DNA from: Haematobia irritans | Taxonomy: Eukaryota; Arthropoda; Insecta; Diptera; Muscidae | DNA: 64,000 nt | Assembly (NCBI RefSeq): GCF_050003625.1 | Contig: NC_134398.1 | Location: forward strand, 115,668,145-115,732,144 | Direction of reading: 5' to 3' | Shown here: one piece after another, positions 49,078 through 60,859 of the stretch | Layout of the letters: each line of letters starts with the position of its first letter | Position numbering within the stretch: position 1 is the stretch's first letter | Notes under the pieces: generated by a model | What the model was told of the DNA's origin: nothing | What the model saw: only the letters and a program-made list of their open reading frames with translations | The model's database searches: none | Program-made: the position numbers and the translations under genes

Positions 49078-49475
49078 CAAATAATAGAACATGTTTGCGG
49101 CATTTGAGAACCATTTAAATGCTTATTGCCAACATATATTTTCTCCGCTCGAAAATAATTTTTACAAAGACAAAATACATGCACTTAAAAAACAGTGCAC
49201 CAGGAAGAAAACTTTCGGTTGATTTTAGAAAATTTTGAACATTTTTAGAAAATGTTAACTAGACAGTATTGCCAACGCTGGCATCACGCCATGTCATTAA
49301 AATAAGTAAATATTTTTCGACAAATTCAAGAAAATGTATCAGACATAATTAAGTTTTTTCACTTGTTAACCCTTTCGACCCTAAAGTTGCCTGTGGGCAA
49401 CTTTTTGTGGTTTTAGACTCACTGTCAGCGTTGTTTTTGTTTTTGTTCATAAAACTGTAATGGTGTCGAAAACTA

Positions 49476-49725
49476 CACCCAGAGAAGGAATATGATCACC
49501 TCAAACAGGTTTTATGAGCAAAATGTTATTTTTGGGTGATGACCATGTAACATGGTTTTCGCAACCATATTACTTTCTCGGAAATCATGTATCTGATTTC
49601 GGCAAGCAGGTTATATTTGACGAGAAAATAACATTTTAGTGACAAACATGTTACATGGTCACCATGCAAAAATAACATTTTGCTCTTGAAACATGTTTGA
49701 GGTGATCATATTCCATCTCTGCGTG
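49476..49725. mobile_element. Foldback MITE, 250 bp (N family)
   Basis: The left arm CACCCAGAGAAGGAATATGA and, in reverse, CACGCAGAGATGGAATATGA continue as imperfect inverted arms of about 60 bp (caccattta... agcaaaatgttatttttg). TA flanks both sides (49474-49475 and 49726-49727). A second copy, cut short, lies at 63222-63413. No coding capacity. Confidence 0.87.
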
Positions 49726-50010
49726 TACAAGTGTTTTCTTCAAGTTGAATGAAAAATTAGCTAATTTGGTTGTCAATTAGCAAAATTTTTTCATTAATAC
49801 GCACGTACCTCAAGAATAAAATATGTGCGAATTTAAAAAGAGGTGGTGCGAATTTGGAAGGAATCGTAAAAAGGGAGGAAGCCATAGATATCGACCTTCT
49901 TGGCAACATACTAGTGGATTAGCACGAATATTGGCGCTTGACTATACTTTTGTTTTTTACACCGCCAATTAAATTTACATGGGTTTAAAAAAAAAAAAAA
50001 AAAAAAAAAA

Positions 50011-50660
50011 CATTTTCGTGAATCACACGTGATTCACGCGAGGCTGTAAATGAAAATTAAATGAAATCTCGTGAATGTGCGTGAACGAGACTAAACAAAA
50101 ATGTGTTGTGGCGCGTAAGTAAAACTCAAATTGTGTTCTTGATTGTGAGCGAGTAAAATTTCTCCGAAATCACGCTCTCGATAAAAATTCACTTTCACGA
50201 TCCAACTCACGCTCAAGATCCATCTCTCGGTCAAGACAAAATTCACGTTCACGATAAAATTCACACTCACGATAAAACAGAGACACAAAAAGTCACAATC
50301 ACGAACAAATTCACGTTGACGATTAAATTCAAGCTTACCGATTTTAATGACCTTTACTTATTTAATCACGCTTAAGACTTCAATAGCGTGATTCACGAGA
50401 AATTTCGTGAATTACGAGAATTTTATTGAGCCACGAAAATTGTCGTGTTCCGAATATATTCGTGAATCACGAGATTTGTCATGAATTACGAAAATTGTCG
50501 TGAATCGTGCTAAAGCGTGAGGCATAAACGTTGTTCATGCGTGAGCGTGCGCGTTTACGACTTTTTATTTCGTGAACTGGCGTGAATTCCTACCACATGG
50601 CGTGCGTGAGTACAAATATTTCTTCGTGAATGTGTTTGAGAGTGTGTGAAATTCCACTCG
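50011..50660. repeat. CGTGAA/TTCACG-rich block
   Basis: The motif cgtgaat or its reverse occurs about every 15-30 bases over 650 bp. The first half mostly reads ttcacg-tcacgat, the second half cgtgaat-tcacgag, so the block is an imperfect large inverted structure. A near-perfect palindrome of two 10-bp arms lies at 50017-50038 (cgtgaatcac, ac, gtgattcacg). It follows a 26-base A-run and ends where D5 begins. I do not recognise the element. Confidence 0.6.
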
Positions 50661-50716
50661 CGTGGAATAATGTTGAAGAAATTATTCAATTTTATAAATT
50701 TTTTTAATTTTTACCT

Positions 50717-50985
50717 TTCGCCTGGACGGAGAATCGAACCGAGGACCATACAATTTGTAAACCAACTCTGGGCTACGTAGCTGTTATAGTCACCAGTAGA
50801 CAATTATCGTGATAAGTTACATTTATATAGCATAGTTTGCAGCGCCCACGAGCCCATGCAGACATAACATTATTTAACAGAAACAAACATACATTTGTTG
50901 GCCACGTGGAGCAGTGATTAGCATGTCTGCCGTGCAAGCAAAGGGTCGTGGGTTCAATTCCTGCACCGACCGAACCAATTTTTTT
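50717..50985. repeat. Divergent pair of tRNA-like heads in D5
   Basis: Minus-strand head: GGTTCGATTCTCC B box near 50731-50743 and an A-box region (reverse of gggctacgtag, about 50780-50790, slightly damaged). Plus-strand head: A-box-like tgGAGCAGTGATTAGCATG (50927-50945) and B box GGGTTCAATTCCTGC (50950-50964), ending ccgaccgaac. About 130 bp separate them. The plus-strand head closely resembles the SINE head at 24474. Neither folds as a proper tRNA. Confidence 0.75.
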
Positions 50986-51719
50986 TTTAAATTTATATTT
51001 AATATTAAATTTTTATAGTGAAACTGCAAAAATAACAATTTTATAACAAAAAACAGTTTTTGGTAAAAAAGTTTGAAATTTTGGAAGAAATTCAAAAACT
51101 GTAACAAAAGAAGAAAATTTATTTATGCGTGAACCGTTTTTTTACTAGCATTTAACACCATTTTAAATGCCTTTAAAACTTATCGTGTGTTGTACTTAAT
51201 TTCATTTTTACCTTTACGGGCGGTAAAAAAATTGTGCCCATAATGCCAAAATGATAAACAAAACACTTGTCCACACATACATAAAATTCTGCTCACAAGG
51301 CGAAAACTCATGCTGTTTTTTTCCAAATGTCTATTCTCTTGGTTCCGAATGTCTATTCTCTTTACTATTCGGAGTAATATTCAAATTAAATAATATTTAG
51401 ACTTAAGCATATCACATATATATGTTTAATCGAAATTTTTTAATTTATATATGTTTACATTCACACATATTATTTTTATGAAACATTCATGCCCCAAACA
51501 TAATATATTCTAACATATTAACATAAAGGGTGATAGGGTCAAAATTTGGTCAAGGGAAAACGCGTGTAAATCGGTGAAATCGTTTATTTAAAAAATCAAA
51601 TTAAATTTCTTTTTCAAGTTCAATTAGTATAAAATTCAGGAAAAATATTCAGTTAGGCTTTCGCTTTTCCAAATCCGAATTGCCGGGCCTCATGCTTGAC
51701 ACCTGCCATCAGATTTTGT

Positions 51720-52260
51720 CAGATTTTTATGATGGCCAATATTCGATGGGAAAATTGCAAGGGTTGAAAGACACCAAGCAAATATGGCCCCATTTAAACT
51801 TAAACCGCACACTAGATATGCTAGTGTTCTCAAGGCGTCAGATAGCACTCCTAATATCTGCTATAACGGGTCGCTGCCTGATAGGCGAATTTGCAAAAAC
51901 TATAGGTGCGAAGTATAATGACTATTGTATAAGCTGTCATGACGTGGAGGAAAAGGAATCAATTAAACACCTCTTGTGTGAGTGTCCTGCTTTTTGTGTA
52001 AGGCGTAAGCGAATTTTAGGAGCATATAGCTTTAGATTACTGGCTGACCTGGAAAACGTTAACTTAAGCAGTCCACTAATGTTTTTGGAACAATCTGGTT
52101 GGTTCAACAGAAGAAAATAATCGAGAAGGTTCAGCGGTTAAAACTACAAGTGCCCATATATAATAGGTACTTTTAGTTAAATGTGGTATCACAATGGACT
52201 GAATAGTCTAAGTGAGCCTGAAATTTAATCGGGCTGCCACTTTAACCTAACCTAACCTAA
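51720..52260 (+). mobile_element. 5'-truncated LINE with a 14-bp target duplication
   Basis: The element is bounded by identical 14-mers ccatcagattttgt (51706-51719 and 52261-52274) that belong to the DD37E transposase gene. The 3' end has gtggtatcacaatggactga... gggctgccac (52181-52240) and TAACC repeats. That 3' tail is almost the same as in the SINEs at 24474-24820 and 47331-47643. Truncation at the 5' end plus a target duplication are the marks of target-primed reverse transcription. Confidence 0.93.
51722..52120 (+). pseudogene. C-terminal end of a LINE polyprotein
   Basis: The open frame holds the last 132 residues. FSRRQIALLISAITGRCLIG looks like the region after the RNase H domain, followed by a zinc-knuckle-like set C-x2-C-x9-H...HLLCECP and the C-terminal SSPLMFLEQSGWF, to a stop at 52118-52120. 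Such tails occur in RNase-H-bearing non-LTR elements of the Loa/I/R1 type. The exact clade is not fixed. The reading frame is undamaged, so the insertion is fairly recent. No start codon belongs to it, as the 5' part is missing. Confidence 0.82.
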
Positions 52261-53169
52261 CCATCAGATTTTGTACAGCCACCTTGTCCACCTTCTTCGC
52301 CGCAGAAAGCCAGTTTGCCTTGAACTGCTGCTCGTCCTTAGCAGTTTTTTTGGTCTTCTTAAGTTCCGCTTGACAATAGCCCAGTATTTCTCAATTGGGC
52401 GGAGCTCTGGCGTGTTGGGAGGGTTCTTGTCCTTGGGAACCACCTGCACGTTGTTGGCGGCATACCACTCCATGGCCTTTTTACCGTAATGGGAAGATGC
52501 CAAATCCGGCCAAAACAGTACGGAACAACCGTGTTTCTTCAGGAAAGGCAGCAGACGTTTATTCAAACACTCTTTCACGTAAATTTATTGGTTGACAGTC
52601 CCGGAAGCTATGAAAATGCTGCTTTTCAAGCCACAGGTACAGATGGCTTCCCAAACCAGGTATTTCTTTGCGAACTTTGACAATTTTATGTGCTTGAAAA
52701 TATCTGCTACCTTTCCCCTTCCTTTTGCGCACAAAACTCCTGTCTCGGAAGCTGCTTGTAGTCTTGTAACGGTTGATTTGGCAACTTTTAGCGATTTTGC
52801 CAGTTTTGCGTGCGAGTAGCTCGGATTTTCGCGATGCGTGAGCAAAATTTTGATACGCTGCTCTTCTTGCTTGGACGGCATTTTGACAACTGAAGAGTGA
52901 ATTCCAAAATCAAAATAGGAGCAACATTCTACACACACACCTTCAAAATGAGGGGCGTTCAGGTTTTTTAAATGCAAAATTAAAAGAAATACGTCAAGTT
53001 TATATTGACCAAATTTTGACCGTATCACCCTTTATGTGTTCCAAACATTTAGTGTTAGTTTAGGAACATTACATGTTGCACTTTAATATATTGTATTTAA
53101 AAATTGTGCCCGAAACACATTTTGTTTATATCGGAACATATGAAAAACATATTTTTCTAACAGTTATGC

Positions 53170-53575
53170 ATATTGACCGGTTACAGATCTCATTTATGGA
53201 ACCGCATTATCGACATCTCAGTGATTTCGATAAATTTAGACTCCGATTACACATTAAACACAGCTTGTGCAGACGGGAGTCTTGCTATATACTTTGTCAC
53301 CTTTGTAAAACTCTTCTTAATCCATATCTCGAGAAGTTAATAGTTCCCGCTAAACTGAAAAAGAATAGCCAAAGCTAAATAACTCCAAGTGGAATAAAAC
53401 TTGATTTTTTCAAGTCATCCGTGTAAATTTTTCGCATTTCGTATGAGAACATTTACGGAATAATAAAATTAATAATTAAAAAGTCGATATTTGAGTATTT
53501 CGGGCTAGAAAACAGACTCGATCGATGTATGACAAAAAATTCCCGGAAATTAATATTTATATTTGAAGTCCTTCG
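53170..53575. other. Unassigned spacer with an open minus-strand frame at its right
   Basis: The minus-strand frame 53453-53575 stays open into the D4 border. If D4 is removed it continues into 54554-54592 as FVGDSKESKPTSR followed by RTSNININF. Upstream of that the frame has stops. This is weak evidence that D4 landed in a decayed gene. Nothing else is recognised. Confidence 0.3.
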
Positions 53576-54551
53576 CACGGATGAAAAAGACTGTTTTTCA
53601 TATGTTTGGCTATAAACATTATATGTTTGGAACACAAATTTTTAAACACAATATTTTTGAGTGCAAGCATATAATGTTCATAAACTAGCATAACATGTTT
53701 GGGACATATATGTTAATATGTTAGAACATATTATGTTTGGGACATAAAATGTTTGTAAATATAATATGCTTGGATGCAAACATATATTAATTTAGAAATA
53801 GCCTATAAACATATATGTGTCTAGTAGCTTGGAGCGCTATTTAACAGGGAGCGATATTGAATTAAGTTGGTGGTTGTTGCTTGTTATTACAAAATTAACA
53901 TTTTATTTTTCCTTGGGCAATTGATCAGCTACTTCTTTGATCCTTATAAACTGTGTGGTCCGCAGTTCGAATCCCCGTCCGGCAAAATGTAAAATTAAAA
54001 TAAAAAAATCATAAAATTGAATAATTTCTTCTACAATGTTTGTATTACAGAAAAAGGTGCTAAGAACTAAAAAATCTCGTGGAAGTGAGAAAGATGTGGG
54101 GAATATACAATTGGGCAGAAACAAAATTTTGAGCATTCAGGTCGAAAACCTATGTTGTTAGCACATATATTACCTGTTTATTTTCGTAATTCATTATGAT
54201 TGTAAATATATAAATAAATAAATAAAATTTTGAGCACAATATTGTTTGGGAGAATTTTTTTTAAGCATATAATATTTTTGGGTGCAAAATGCTTCCAAAC
54301 ATATTATATGTTCACATAATAACATATTGTTTTTTGGAAGACAACATTATTGAATTTGGATGCAAAAATACAAAATGTTTGGAACTTAGACTACCCAAAC
54401 ATATATTGTTTAGACCAATATGCTTTCAAACATATTATATATTGGGAAGAGATCAAACATATAAATGTTTGGGCAATACCCAAAAATGTATATGCTTGAA
54501 GCAAAATATGTTTGGGAGTATATGTTACAGAAGCGATTTTTTGTGAGGGTG
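53576..54551. mobile_element. Short D-family element (D4)
   Basis: It runs from CACGGATGAAAAAGACTG to gcgattttttgtGAGGGTG, with CG on both sides (53574-53575 and 54552-54553), 976 bp, nearly identical to D3. It keeps one tRNA-like module (53935-53990, GTTCGAATCCCC) and the AAACATA palindromes. Its CG duplication extends the range of target dinucleotides for this family. Confidence 0.87.
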
Positions 54552-54673
54552 CGGGACGTGGGCTTGGACTCTTTGGAGTCCCCGACAAACAAATTTTACT
54601 AATTTCTTTGTAAAGTTTGGAATAAATTCCACGAGGTAAGGACAGACAGATTTCTCGATTTAGCAAGAACATG

Positions 54674-54973
54674 TCATATTAATTTTCTGTTCATTGACAA
54701 AAATTTTCCTGCGCATGTGGGGCTACCGCCCATACAAGAATTATCCTGATTTGAGGCAAGACGGAATTTTCCATTGCCATTGGCTTTGATGTCACATTCA
54801 TAAAATAAGCCCAGCCGTCCTGAATGGAATTCTACCGAAATACTTCGATGTCCATTTTCCCTAAATTTTAGCTGACAAACATTTGCTTCAGTACGTCTTC
54901 TGGGAACCCGTCCATAATTACCAAATTTTATAGGACATGAGATGTTGTAATTTTTATTGATCCAAAAGTCCAT
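54674..54973 (-). CDS. Orphan open frame, 99 codons, possible exon or small gene
   Basis: Starts M-D-F-W-I-N-K and stops TGA at 54674-54676. Base composition is clearly less AT-rich than the surroundings and the peptide is of mixed complexity: RRRTEANVCQLKFRENG, SISVEFHSGRLGLFYEC, FRLASNQDNSC, GGSPTCAGKF, with five cysteines. No signal peptide or membrane segment is apparent. I recognise no family. Possible start context: ag just upstream of the ATG (ctgtag) could be a splice acceptor, but lacks a clear pyrimidine run. It could be a conserved exon, an unknown repeat or chance. Confidence 0.35.
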   Translation of the reverse strand: MDFWINKNYNISCPIKFGNYGRVPRRRTEANVCQLKFRENGHRSISVEFHSGRLGLFYECDIKANGNGKFRLASNQDNSCMGGSPTCAGKFLSMNRKLI

Positions 54974-55010
54974 TTGTTTGACTACAGATGATTACCAGCC
55001 AATACCTGAT

Positions 55011-57040
55011 CTCGAAATAGCCTAATTCTTCTATTGAAAAAAATCAAAATATGAAGCTTATACTATTTAAAATTGAGAAAATAATTCAAAGTTCGATGTG
55101 AAGCAAAGGGTGTTCTTGTTTCGATTTTTTCTTTAAATTATTTATTATTTCGTTAAACTTAAACTTAAATTTAATTTAATTTAAAATATTTTTATATTTA
55201 AATTGTTGCAAACAAAGTTTCAATACTAAAATATTAATTTTAAATTACTTGAATAAGTCATTTTTCCAATCACCAATAATTATTCATAATTTAGCATGAA
55301 TAAGCAACTATAGTAAGAAAAGAGATCCAACATCATGAGGAGGCCTCGTCATTCATCGTTGGGAGAGTAAATTTGGTGAGTCCAATTGTTTATGAGACAG
55401 AAGATTTTTTTGTTTATTACATCATAAAGAAAAAACGCAGTAAGAAAGAATGGTAGATCAAAATGAATAAAATTTTACTATTCTTTGTTTACATATTATT
55501 TTTCGTTTATTGATTTCAACCAAAAACAATGGAAGATGAAGACGGGAAAATGGGCGACGTCATACCAAAAGTTGCATTTACGGTGTTCGATACATACACG
55601 TTCGTTCATTTTTAATTTGCAATATTTTTTGTTAAAAACTCACAAATGATGTTAAATTTTGTGTAAATAATAATGAGAAACTCTTGACCGATTGTTCTAC
55701 GTCATTCCCTGATATAAATTTCTTTTTATTCTTAGTTTAATTTGTGGAACAGAAAATCATAAACGACACGTTTGCATCGAACGCCGTCAATGGTTTGATA
55801 CCCTCTGCTGCCATTTTCCCATCTTCATCTTCCATTGTTTTTGATTTCAACTATATTTTGTTTTGATCTACATTATGATTTAATTTCTTTAATTTCTAAG
55901 AACCCTACTATTCTAGAATCGGTATTGTGAAGTCCATACAAATAATGGTGTAACAGTTTTTTTGTTAATGACTTATCTTGCTTATATAAATTTCTATACG
56001 GTTTTCGAATTATTATCTATAATGGCAAGTAGGCTAGTATGATTTTTTTTATTGGTAGATAATATGAGCCTGTCAATTTTCTTTTAATTATTATTAAAAT
56101 AAAATAACATCATTGGATTTAATCATGAATTGGTAAATTTGAAAGTGTTTTCTTGCTGGATGTGAGGGAAATTATGTAAAGATTAATATAGGGATTTTAA
56201 CTCAAATGCACCGCGTCGCTAAAATCATGGTAGGGAGAGTACAGAGACGCAGGCTCCATTCCATCTGGGGGCTACATGGCGTTACGAAGAGCTGATAGTT
56301 TCTTTTTATTTCGTCAATGATACAAGAAAATAATGTGGTTTCAAAAACATCATATTGAGAATGAAGTATCAGTTTTTTTTTCTTCTTTATTTTATGTAAT
56401 ATTTGGATTTACTAAATTACAGGGAGTCTTTAAAAATTTTAATTATGGATGTTCGGGTATGAAATCGGGAGACGGTGAACAAGAAACCACCCCACATTAA
56501 TGACTCCCGAAAGTTGTCTTCTAGTCCTTTTCCAATTCGATCCTCGATCTTCTAGGAAGATCGGTTAACTGGAACATTACACTGGAAGTCCTTCGTTATG
56601 GTACACCAAAAAGAACATTTTTTTCCCAGTAAAAACTTGCAGGAGGTAGCACACAATTATCAGCTGGTTTTAACCATCGACAAATCCAATGTATATTGCA
56701 CAATGTCATAGAAGTGTATTAGAAAATATCAATATGTTTCTTTTTAATTGGTTTAAAATCGGTGAATTAATGATAAACGAGAACGTTTTCTAATTTTACC
56801 CAAGAGAGTTAAACCCATTTTTACTGTCTTGCAATTTTATACTGAATAACTCTTATTGGAAAATTATGCAAACACTCCTATTATTGCATAATTTTCGTAA
56901 ATTTTATTCCATTCCATTCACAATCTGCAGATTTTTTATCGCTTTTATAATAATGTTTTGATCCTATCAATACGATACTTTTTGATGTTAAAAAATAATA
57001 CCAAATTCAAAACTTTATTTCCTTCATCTTTTCTTGCATA
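55011..57040. other. No gene recognised; one inverted repeat
   Basis: AT-rich with short frames only. The inverted repeat at 55510-55855 is listed separately. The stretch 56190-56600 has slightly higher GC but no coding frame or repeat that I can identify. Confidence 0.45.
55510..55855. repeat. Diverged inverted repeat with ATG-bearing arms
   Basis: The left arm 55510-55615 has aaaaacaatggaagatgaag, then gggaaaatgg. The right arm 55755-55855, read in reverse, has the same with small changes, then ttcga..caaacgtg/ttcgatacatacacg. The spacer is about 145 bp. Both arms encode M-E-D-E-D-G-K-M, reading outward-in on opposite strands, then differ. It may be a foldback element or two inverted copies of a small exon. 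Confidence 0.55.
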
Positions 57041-57439
57041 CACTGAAAAAAAGTATGCTCTGTTCCAAAGATTTTGTCGTTACACTAATGATTTTGGTAT
57101 TAATTCCGAGTCAAATTTTAATTTAATCGTTTTTTCAGTTTTTTCTTCGTGAACTATCAAAGTCCTTTAAAAACGTGCTAACGTTTTCAAGTAGAAATTA
57201 TTCTGTTTATTAAGTAAAAAACATCTATAAAATAAAGTATTGAAAAAGATCTTCTTTTTTTTCCTTTTTTTTTTGCTTTGTGGTCTGAATACGAAAATTC
57301 CACAAATTTACTGACGACTTCATTAATTTTGAAGAATTTTTCAGAATTGACCTTAGTTCAACACAATTTTCTTTCACTTAACGATTGCACAAGGAAAAAA
57401 CTTTATATAAGAGCAAATCACGGCAATATTTATTCAGTG
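57041..57439. mobile_element. H-family MITE, 399 bp (H3)
   Basis: The ends are CACTGAAAAAAAGTATGC and aatatttattCAGTG, with TA on both sides (57039-57040 and 57440-57441). It is the reverse orientation of H at 16430-19507 (ttccaaagattttgtcg and aaagtcctttaaaaac are shared). No coding region. The following 57440-57880 shows nothing recognisable. Confidence 0.78.
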
Positions 57440-57889
57440 TACAAAGCAATTCACATCTAATTTTTTAACTTAGTAATAACATAATAACTTGAGTCAAAAA
57501 CTTTGCAACAAGGTGTATTTGTTGCCAAAATGCGCCACATAATGGCTGAAATCATTGTTAATGTTTGAATTGAGCTTTGAAATGTGTGGAAACCCTTATT
57601 CTGGAAGAAGGATTAGATAAAAACGCCGTTTTGTTCCTATTTCAATAGAAACAAGTCGAAAAAAGCTAAAAAAGCTAAAAGGGTCATGAAAAAACCCAGG
57701 AAAAAAAGTTAAATACATTTTTTTCCCGCTAAACGACTTCAAAAAAAGCCAAATATAGCGGGAAAATAGCTAAATTGACAACGCTGTTGAAATTTGATAA
57801 TATTCTTGGATCTCATTGAAATTAAAATACATTTTTTTATTCGTGAGTCAGGAGACTACTCATTAAACAATGTTTGAATTATCTTTAAG

Positions 57890-58252
57890 TCAATTATCTT
57901 TATCATTAAGCTGATCTAAAATATTGAAGAAGGGTCTTTCGGTAGGTGTGTATGATAGCTCAAAATGCTTCAACGTATTCGGAAGACTATTATACAGTCT
58001 ACCAATTTTCACATGAAAGGATTTATTCATGTATCGACTAGCAGTTGGAATAATTAATTGATTGCGACGAGAGCGTCCAAAAGCAAACAGGTTGGCGAGA
58101 AAATGAGGAGTTAGTGTCTTAAAAATTTTGTAAAATAACAACAGCGATCTGAAATCAACAAATTTCGAGAAGGAACATCCTAAAAAGCGTCTAACATAGC
58201 CCGAGACATGATCAAAACGTCCAAGCGAATATGGATAACGTATTACAGTAAT
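57890..58252 (-). pseudogene. LINE reverse-transcriptase polyprotein, C terminus
   Basis: The frame reads VIRYPYSLGRFDHVSGYV, RRFLGCSFSKFVDFRSLL, FYKIFKTLTPHFLANLF, FGRSRRNQLIIPTASR, SFHVKIGRLYNSLPNTLKHF and stops at 57890-57892. The RS.RN..LIIP and SF.V...RLYNSLP motifs are characteristic of the C-terminal end of jockey/CR1-type non-LTR polyproteins. The frame is open from the T2 border. Its continuation upstream lies at 59197-59320. Confidence 0.82.
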
Positions 58253-59196
<944 letters not shown>

Positions 59197-59320
59197 ATTG
59201 CTGTACTCTATTCACTGTTAGTTTTACCTTTCTCAAGTTCTCTCCCGTTGTACTGCTATAAACCTTAATACAATAAAGTAAGTGGGGCATAACTAATAGA
59301 TGTATCAACTTCTCCTTCAC
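59197..59320 (-). pseudogene. LINE reverse-transcriptase thumb fragment
   Basis: The frame reads KEKLIHLLVMPHLLYCIKVY, then SSTTGENLRKVKLTVNRVQ, up to the T2 border. The pattern K..L...L.MP.LLY...VYSS..G.NL.K..L.VNRV is the thumb/post-thumb region of jockey/CR1-type reverse transcriptases. It joins in sense and order to the C-terminal piece at 58252. About 100 residues of the palm domain upstream are missing. Confidence 0.8.
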
Positions 59321-59345
59321 CTAGTAAGGTAAAATTAAATCTTAT

Positions 59346-60850
59346 CAAGTATATACGGCCGTAAGTTGGGCCAGGCCGAAGCTTATGTACCCTCCACCAT
59401 GGATTGCGTAGAAACTTCTACTGAAGCCGATGGCAAGGTATCTTAAAACTTGCCAACACCGTAATATATACCACATAGTCCATACGTGCTATATATTAAA
59501 CTAAAAAAGGCCGATTAAATACGTAATTAAGTTTAAAGTTTCTATAGAAATAAAATTTTGACATTTTCTATAGAAGTAAAATTTTGACAAAATTTTCTAT
59601 AGAAATAAAATTTTGTCAAAATTTTCTATTGAAATAAAATTTGGAAAAAATTTCTATAGAAATAAAATTTTGACAAAACTTTCTATAGAAATAAAGTTTT
59701 GACAAAATTTTCTATAGAAATAAAATTTTGTCAAAATTTTCTATTGAAATAAAATTTTAACAACATTTTCTATAGAAATAAAATTTTGACAAAATTTTCT
59801 ATAGAAATAACATTTTGACAATGTTTTCTATAAAAATAAAATTTTGGTAGATTATATTTGGCTCGAGTGGCAACCATGATTATGAACCGATATGGACCAA
59901 TTTTTGTGTGATTGGGGATCGGCTATATATAACTACAGACCGATATGGACCAATTTTGGCATGGTTGTTAGCGGTCTTATACTAACACCACGTTGCAAAT
60001 TTCAACCGGATCGGAGGATTTTTGCTCTTCCAAGAGGCTCCGGAGGACAAATCTGGGGATCGATTTATATGGGGGCTATATATAATTATGGACCGATATG
60101 GACCAATTCTTGCATGGTTGTTAGAGACCATACTCTAACACCACGTACCAAATTTCAACCGGATCGGATGAATTTGGTTCTCTTAGAGGCTCCGCAAGCC
60201 AAATCGGGGGATCGGTTTATATGGGGGCTATATGTAATTATGGACCGATATGGACCAATTTTTGCATGGTTGTTAGAGACCATATACTAACACCATGTAC
60301 CAAATTTCAGCCGGATCGGATGAAATTTGCTTCCCTTAGAGCAATCGCAAGCCAAATTTGGGGGTCCGTTAATATGGGGGCTATACGTAAAAGTGGACCG
60401 ATATGGACCAATTTTTGCATGGTTGTTAGAGACCATATACTAACACCATGTACCAAATTTCAGCCGGATCGGATGAAATTTGCTTCTCTTAGAGCAATCG
60501 CAAGCCACATTTGAGGGTCCGTTTATATGGGGGCTATACGTAAAAGTGCAATCGCAAGCCAAATTTAAGGGTCCGTTTATATGGGGGCTATACGTAAAAG
60601 TGGACCGATATGGCCCATTTGCAATACCATCCGACCTATATCAATAACAACTACTTGTGCCAAGTTTCAAGTCGATAGCTTGTTGCGTTCGGAAGTTAGC
60701 GTGATTTCAACAGACGGACGGACATGCTCAGATCGACTCAGAATTTCACCCCGACCCAGAATATATATACTTTATGGGGTCTTAGAGCAATATTTCGATG
60801 TGTTACAAACGGAATGACAAAGTTAATATACCCCCATCCTATGGGGGTAT
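59346..60850. mobile_element. F1 element, reverse orientation (F1f), inside a LINE
   Basis: It runs from CAAGTATATACGGCCGTAAG, with the palindrome changed to ttgggccaggccgaa, to ccatcctatggGGGTAT, AT on both sides. It has the tttctatagaaa array (59530-59855), about five 153-bp units, and a shortened gacggacgg run (60714-60723). Removing it brings the two LINE pieces together. Confidence 0.82.
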
Positions 60851-60859
60851 ATTAGTGCT

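Larger units (their letters stand above)
51653..52881 (-). pseudogene. DD37E transposase, broken by deletion, stop, frameshift and LINE
   Basis: The start is at 52881 (M-P-S-K-Q-E-E). The N-terminal helix-turn-helix (HAKLAKSLKVAKSTVTRL) is kept to about residue 55. A deletion removes the region with the first catalytic D. The frame resumes at KFAKKYLVWEAIC, with one in-frame stop after SGTVNQ. Then come FWPDLASSHYGK (second D) and NTPELRPIEKYW (E), 37 residues apart, the DD37E spacing known from mosquito ITmD37E elements. A frameshift follows at RTSSSS. The last codons (LMAGVKHEARQFG...) lie on both sides of the inserted LINE, ending at the stop 51653-51655. Confidence 0.88.
51526..53032 (-). 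mobile_element. DD37E-type Tc1/mariner transposon, split by a LINE
   Basis: The left end is AAGGGTGATAGGGTCAAAAT and, in reverse, the right end AAGGGTGATACGGTCAAAAT. TA flanks both sides (51524-51525 and 53033-53034), inside D5. Without the 541-bp LINE and one duplicated target it is about 950 bp, so the transposase gene is internally deleted as well. The right end matches 1-171. Confidence 0.9.
50668..53165. mobile_element. Long D-family element (D5), 5' short, holding a DD37E transposon
   Basis: It begins within D sequence (ataatgttgaagaaattattc), so its CACCCTC end is missing. It then follows D6 in reverse: the divergent tRNA-like pair (50717-50985), the tttggtaaaaaagtttgaaatt block, the 'aattgtgcccataatgcca' block (51230), palindromes, and the end at catatttttctaacagtt near 53165, where CAGTG has changed. 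The transposon 51526-53032 interrupts it at TA. Confidence 0.75.
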
